Below, piece by piece: positions 6,244 through 7,354 of a stretch of DNA of 7,354 bases. The stretch is from Ktedonobacterales bacterium. GTDB taxonomy: Bacteria > Chloroflexota > Ktedonobacteria > Ktedonobacterales > JADMIN01. The notes beneath the pieces are model-generated. The model was given only the letters and a program-made list of their open reading frames with translations, was not told the origin of the DNA and did not search any database. Position 1 is the first letter of the stretch. Each line of letters starts with the position of its first letter. The translations under genes were made by a program, and so were the position numbers. The stretch lies in the NCBI GenBank assembly GCA_025935235.1, contig JAICVT010000225.1, forward strand, positions 1 through 7,354, given 5' to 3'.

Positions 6244-7350
6244 ATGGACCTCACTGCACACGCGCTCGACCTGACACTCACCACACCATTCCGCATCTCG
6301 CGCAGCGTGCAGACGCTCGCGCACAACGTGCTCACCCGCATTGACGGCGACGGCGTCGAAGGCATCGGCGAGGCGGCGCCATCGAGCTACAATGGCGAGC
6401 GCCGCGAGAGCGTCTTCATGGCGCTCAGCGACTTTGGCGAGCATATTGATCTCGATCTCGACCTGATCGAGGACATCGTCAACGCGATGGATCGCCGCCT
6501 GCACGCCAACGCCGCCGCCAAAGCCTCAGTGGATATGGCGCTCTACGATCTGCTCGGCAAGCGGCTTGGCGCCCCCGTCTATCAGCTGCTGGGGCTGAAC
6601 CCTGACCGCGCCCCGCTGACCTCGTTCACGATCGGCATTGACGAGCCAGCCGTCATGGCGCGCAAGGCCAAAGAGGCCGCCAAGACCTACAAAGTCCTCA
6701 AGATCAAGATTGGGACCGAGCGCGACCTGGAGACGGTGCGCGCCATTCGCGAGGCGACTGACGTGACGCTGCGGGTGGACGCCAACGCCGCCTGGACGCC
6801 CAAGCAGGCGATCCGCAGAATCCGCGAGCTGGAGCCGTATGACATCGAGTTCGTGGAGCAGCCGCTGCCGCCCACCGACCTCGAAGGCATCCGCTTCGTG
6901 CGAGAGCATGTGGCGCTGCCGATCATCGTGGACGAGAGCTGCGTCACTGAGAGCGATATTCCGGGCCTGGTCGGCGCAGTGGACGGCATCAACATCAAGC
7001 TGATGAAGTGCGGCGGCATCCATCACGCGCTGCGCATGATCCACACCGCGCGGGCGCACCACCTGAAGGTGATGCTCGGCTGCATGATCGAAAGCTCGCT
7101 CGCCATCACCGCCGCCGCCCACATCAGCCCGCTGGTGGATTACGCCGACCTGGATGGGCATCTGCTGATCAGCGATGATCCGTGGGAGGGTGTGGCGGTC
7201 GAGGAGGGCAGGCTGGTGTTGCCAGAGCGCGCCGGGCTGGGCGTGCGCCCACGCGACCACGACGCCCGGCGGCAGGCGGTCGCCAGCGCCGCCTCATCCA
7301 GCCGGCATCCACGGCGCGCCCCGCGCCAGGAGGTCGAAGAAGAGGAATAG
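6244..7350 (+). CDS. Enolase-superfamily dipeptide epimerase-like enzyme (L-Ala-D/L-Glu epimerase or N-acetyl-D-Glu racemase)
   Basis: The protein is 368 residues with the mandelate-racemase/MLE fold: a capping domain (1-120) and a TIM barrel. The catalytic set is complete. KIK (153-155) supplies the acid/base K155, and K252 (INIKLMK) is the opposite base. D179 (RVDAN), E205 (FVEQP) and D230 (VDES) bind Mg2+. GCMIESS is at 279-285. D302 and D304 (ADLDG) match the DxD pair that holds the substrate's amino group in B. subtilis L-Ala-D/L-Glu epimerase. This would fit epimerisation of cell-wall dipeptides. The DUF1611 partner points instead to DgcA, which racemises N-acetyl-D-glutamate. GGAG at 6231-6234 is 9 bases before ATG 6244, and the two genes are 39 bases apart, so they are co-transcribed. 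The last 34 residues or so (after GLGV at 331-334) form an Arg/Ala/Ser-rich tail ending in VEEEE, outside the usual fold. The stop is 4 bases from the window end, so downstream operon members may be missing. Confidence 0.9.
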   Translation: MDLTAHALDLTLTTPFRISRSVQTLAHNVLTRIDGDGVEGIGEAAPSSYNGERRESVFMALSDFGEHIDLDLDLIEDIVNAMDRRLHANAAAKASVDMALYDLLGKRLGAPVYQLLGLNPDRAPLTSFTIGIDEPAVMARKAKEAAKTYKVLKIKIGTERDLETVRAIREATDVTLRVDANAAWTPKQAIRRIRELEPYDIEFVEQPLPPTDLEGIRFVREHVALPIIVDESCVTESDIPGLVGAVDGINIKLMKCGGIHHALRMIHTARAHHLKVMLGCMIESSLAITAAAHISPLVDYADLDGHLLISDDPWEGVAVEEGRLVLPERAGLGVRPRDHDARRQAVASAASSSRHPRRAPRQEVEEEE

Positions 7351-7354
7351 CGGA

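Overview
The window is GC-rich, compact bacterial DNA. It carries four full-length protein genes, one gene cut by the left edge, one probable small gene on the minus strand, and three clear intrinsic terminators. The methionyl-tRNA synthetase is of the type shared by Actinobacteria and part of the Chloroflexota (RGDQCDNC, LDWGVPIP and RRNNDELVA blocks). The genes use Shine-Dalgarno starts and include GTG, and the secreted protein resembles ones I associate with Ktedonobacteria and Streptomyces. My best guess is a member of the Chloroflexota, possibly Ktedonobacteria. This is inference from protein flavour, not proof.

Layout. Positions 1-915 hold the C-terminal part of a 2-oxoacid dehydrogenase E2 acyltransferase, closed by a strong terminator at 947-979. 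Positions 1092-1307 (minus) hold a probable 71-residue orphan protein with a TATAAT box upstream, so it is divergent from metG. Positions 1561-3273 hold metG, with its own promoter-like TATACT and a composite terminator at 3310-3368. Positions 3274-3912 have no convincing gene. This stretch holds the metG terminator and then what may be a long leader with hairpins. Positions 3913-4908 (GTG start) encode a secreted, cysteine-rich protein of an EXORDIUM/phi-1-like type with an HEFAE motif, followed by a GNRA-loop terminator at 4937-4973. Positions 5149-6204 and 6244-7350 form a two-gene operon: a DUF1611 P-loop protein and an enolase-superfamily dipeptide-epimerase-like enzyme.

How the genes work together. 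The E2 gene is the end of an upstream operon of central carbon metabolism. metG and the secreted protein look like single-gene units. The last two genes are the one clear functional pair. DUF1611 next to a dipeptide-epimerase-like gene is the arrangement of the D-glutamate catabolic pair DgcN (D-glutamate N-acetyltransferase) and DgcA (N-acetyl-D-glutamate racemase). The epimerase here keeps the DxD pair that classical dipeptide epimerases use to hold a free amino group, so a role on cell-wall dipeptides such as L-Ala-D-Glu remains open.

The most notable points are this pair, the HExxE motif in the EXORDIUM-like secreted protein, the altered signature motifs (HVGQ, KASSS) and partly replaced zinc knuckle of MetRS, and the gene-free 639-base stretch before the secreted gene. 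I see no mobile elements, CRISPR arrays, tRNA or rRNA genes.
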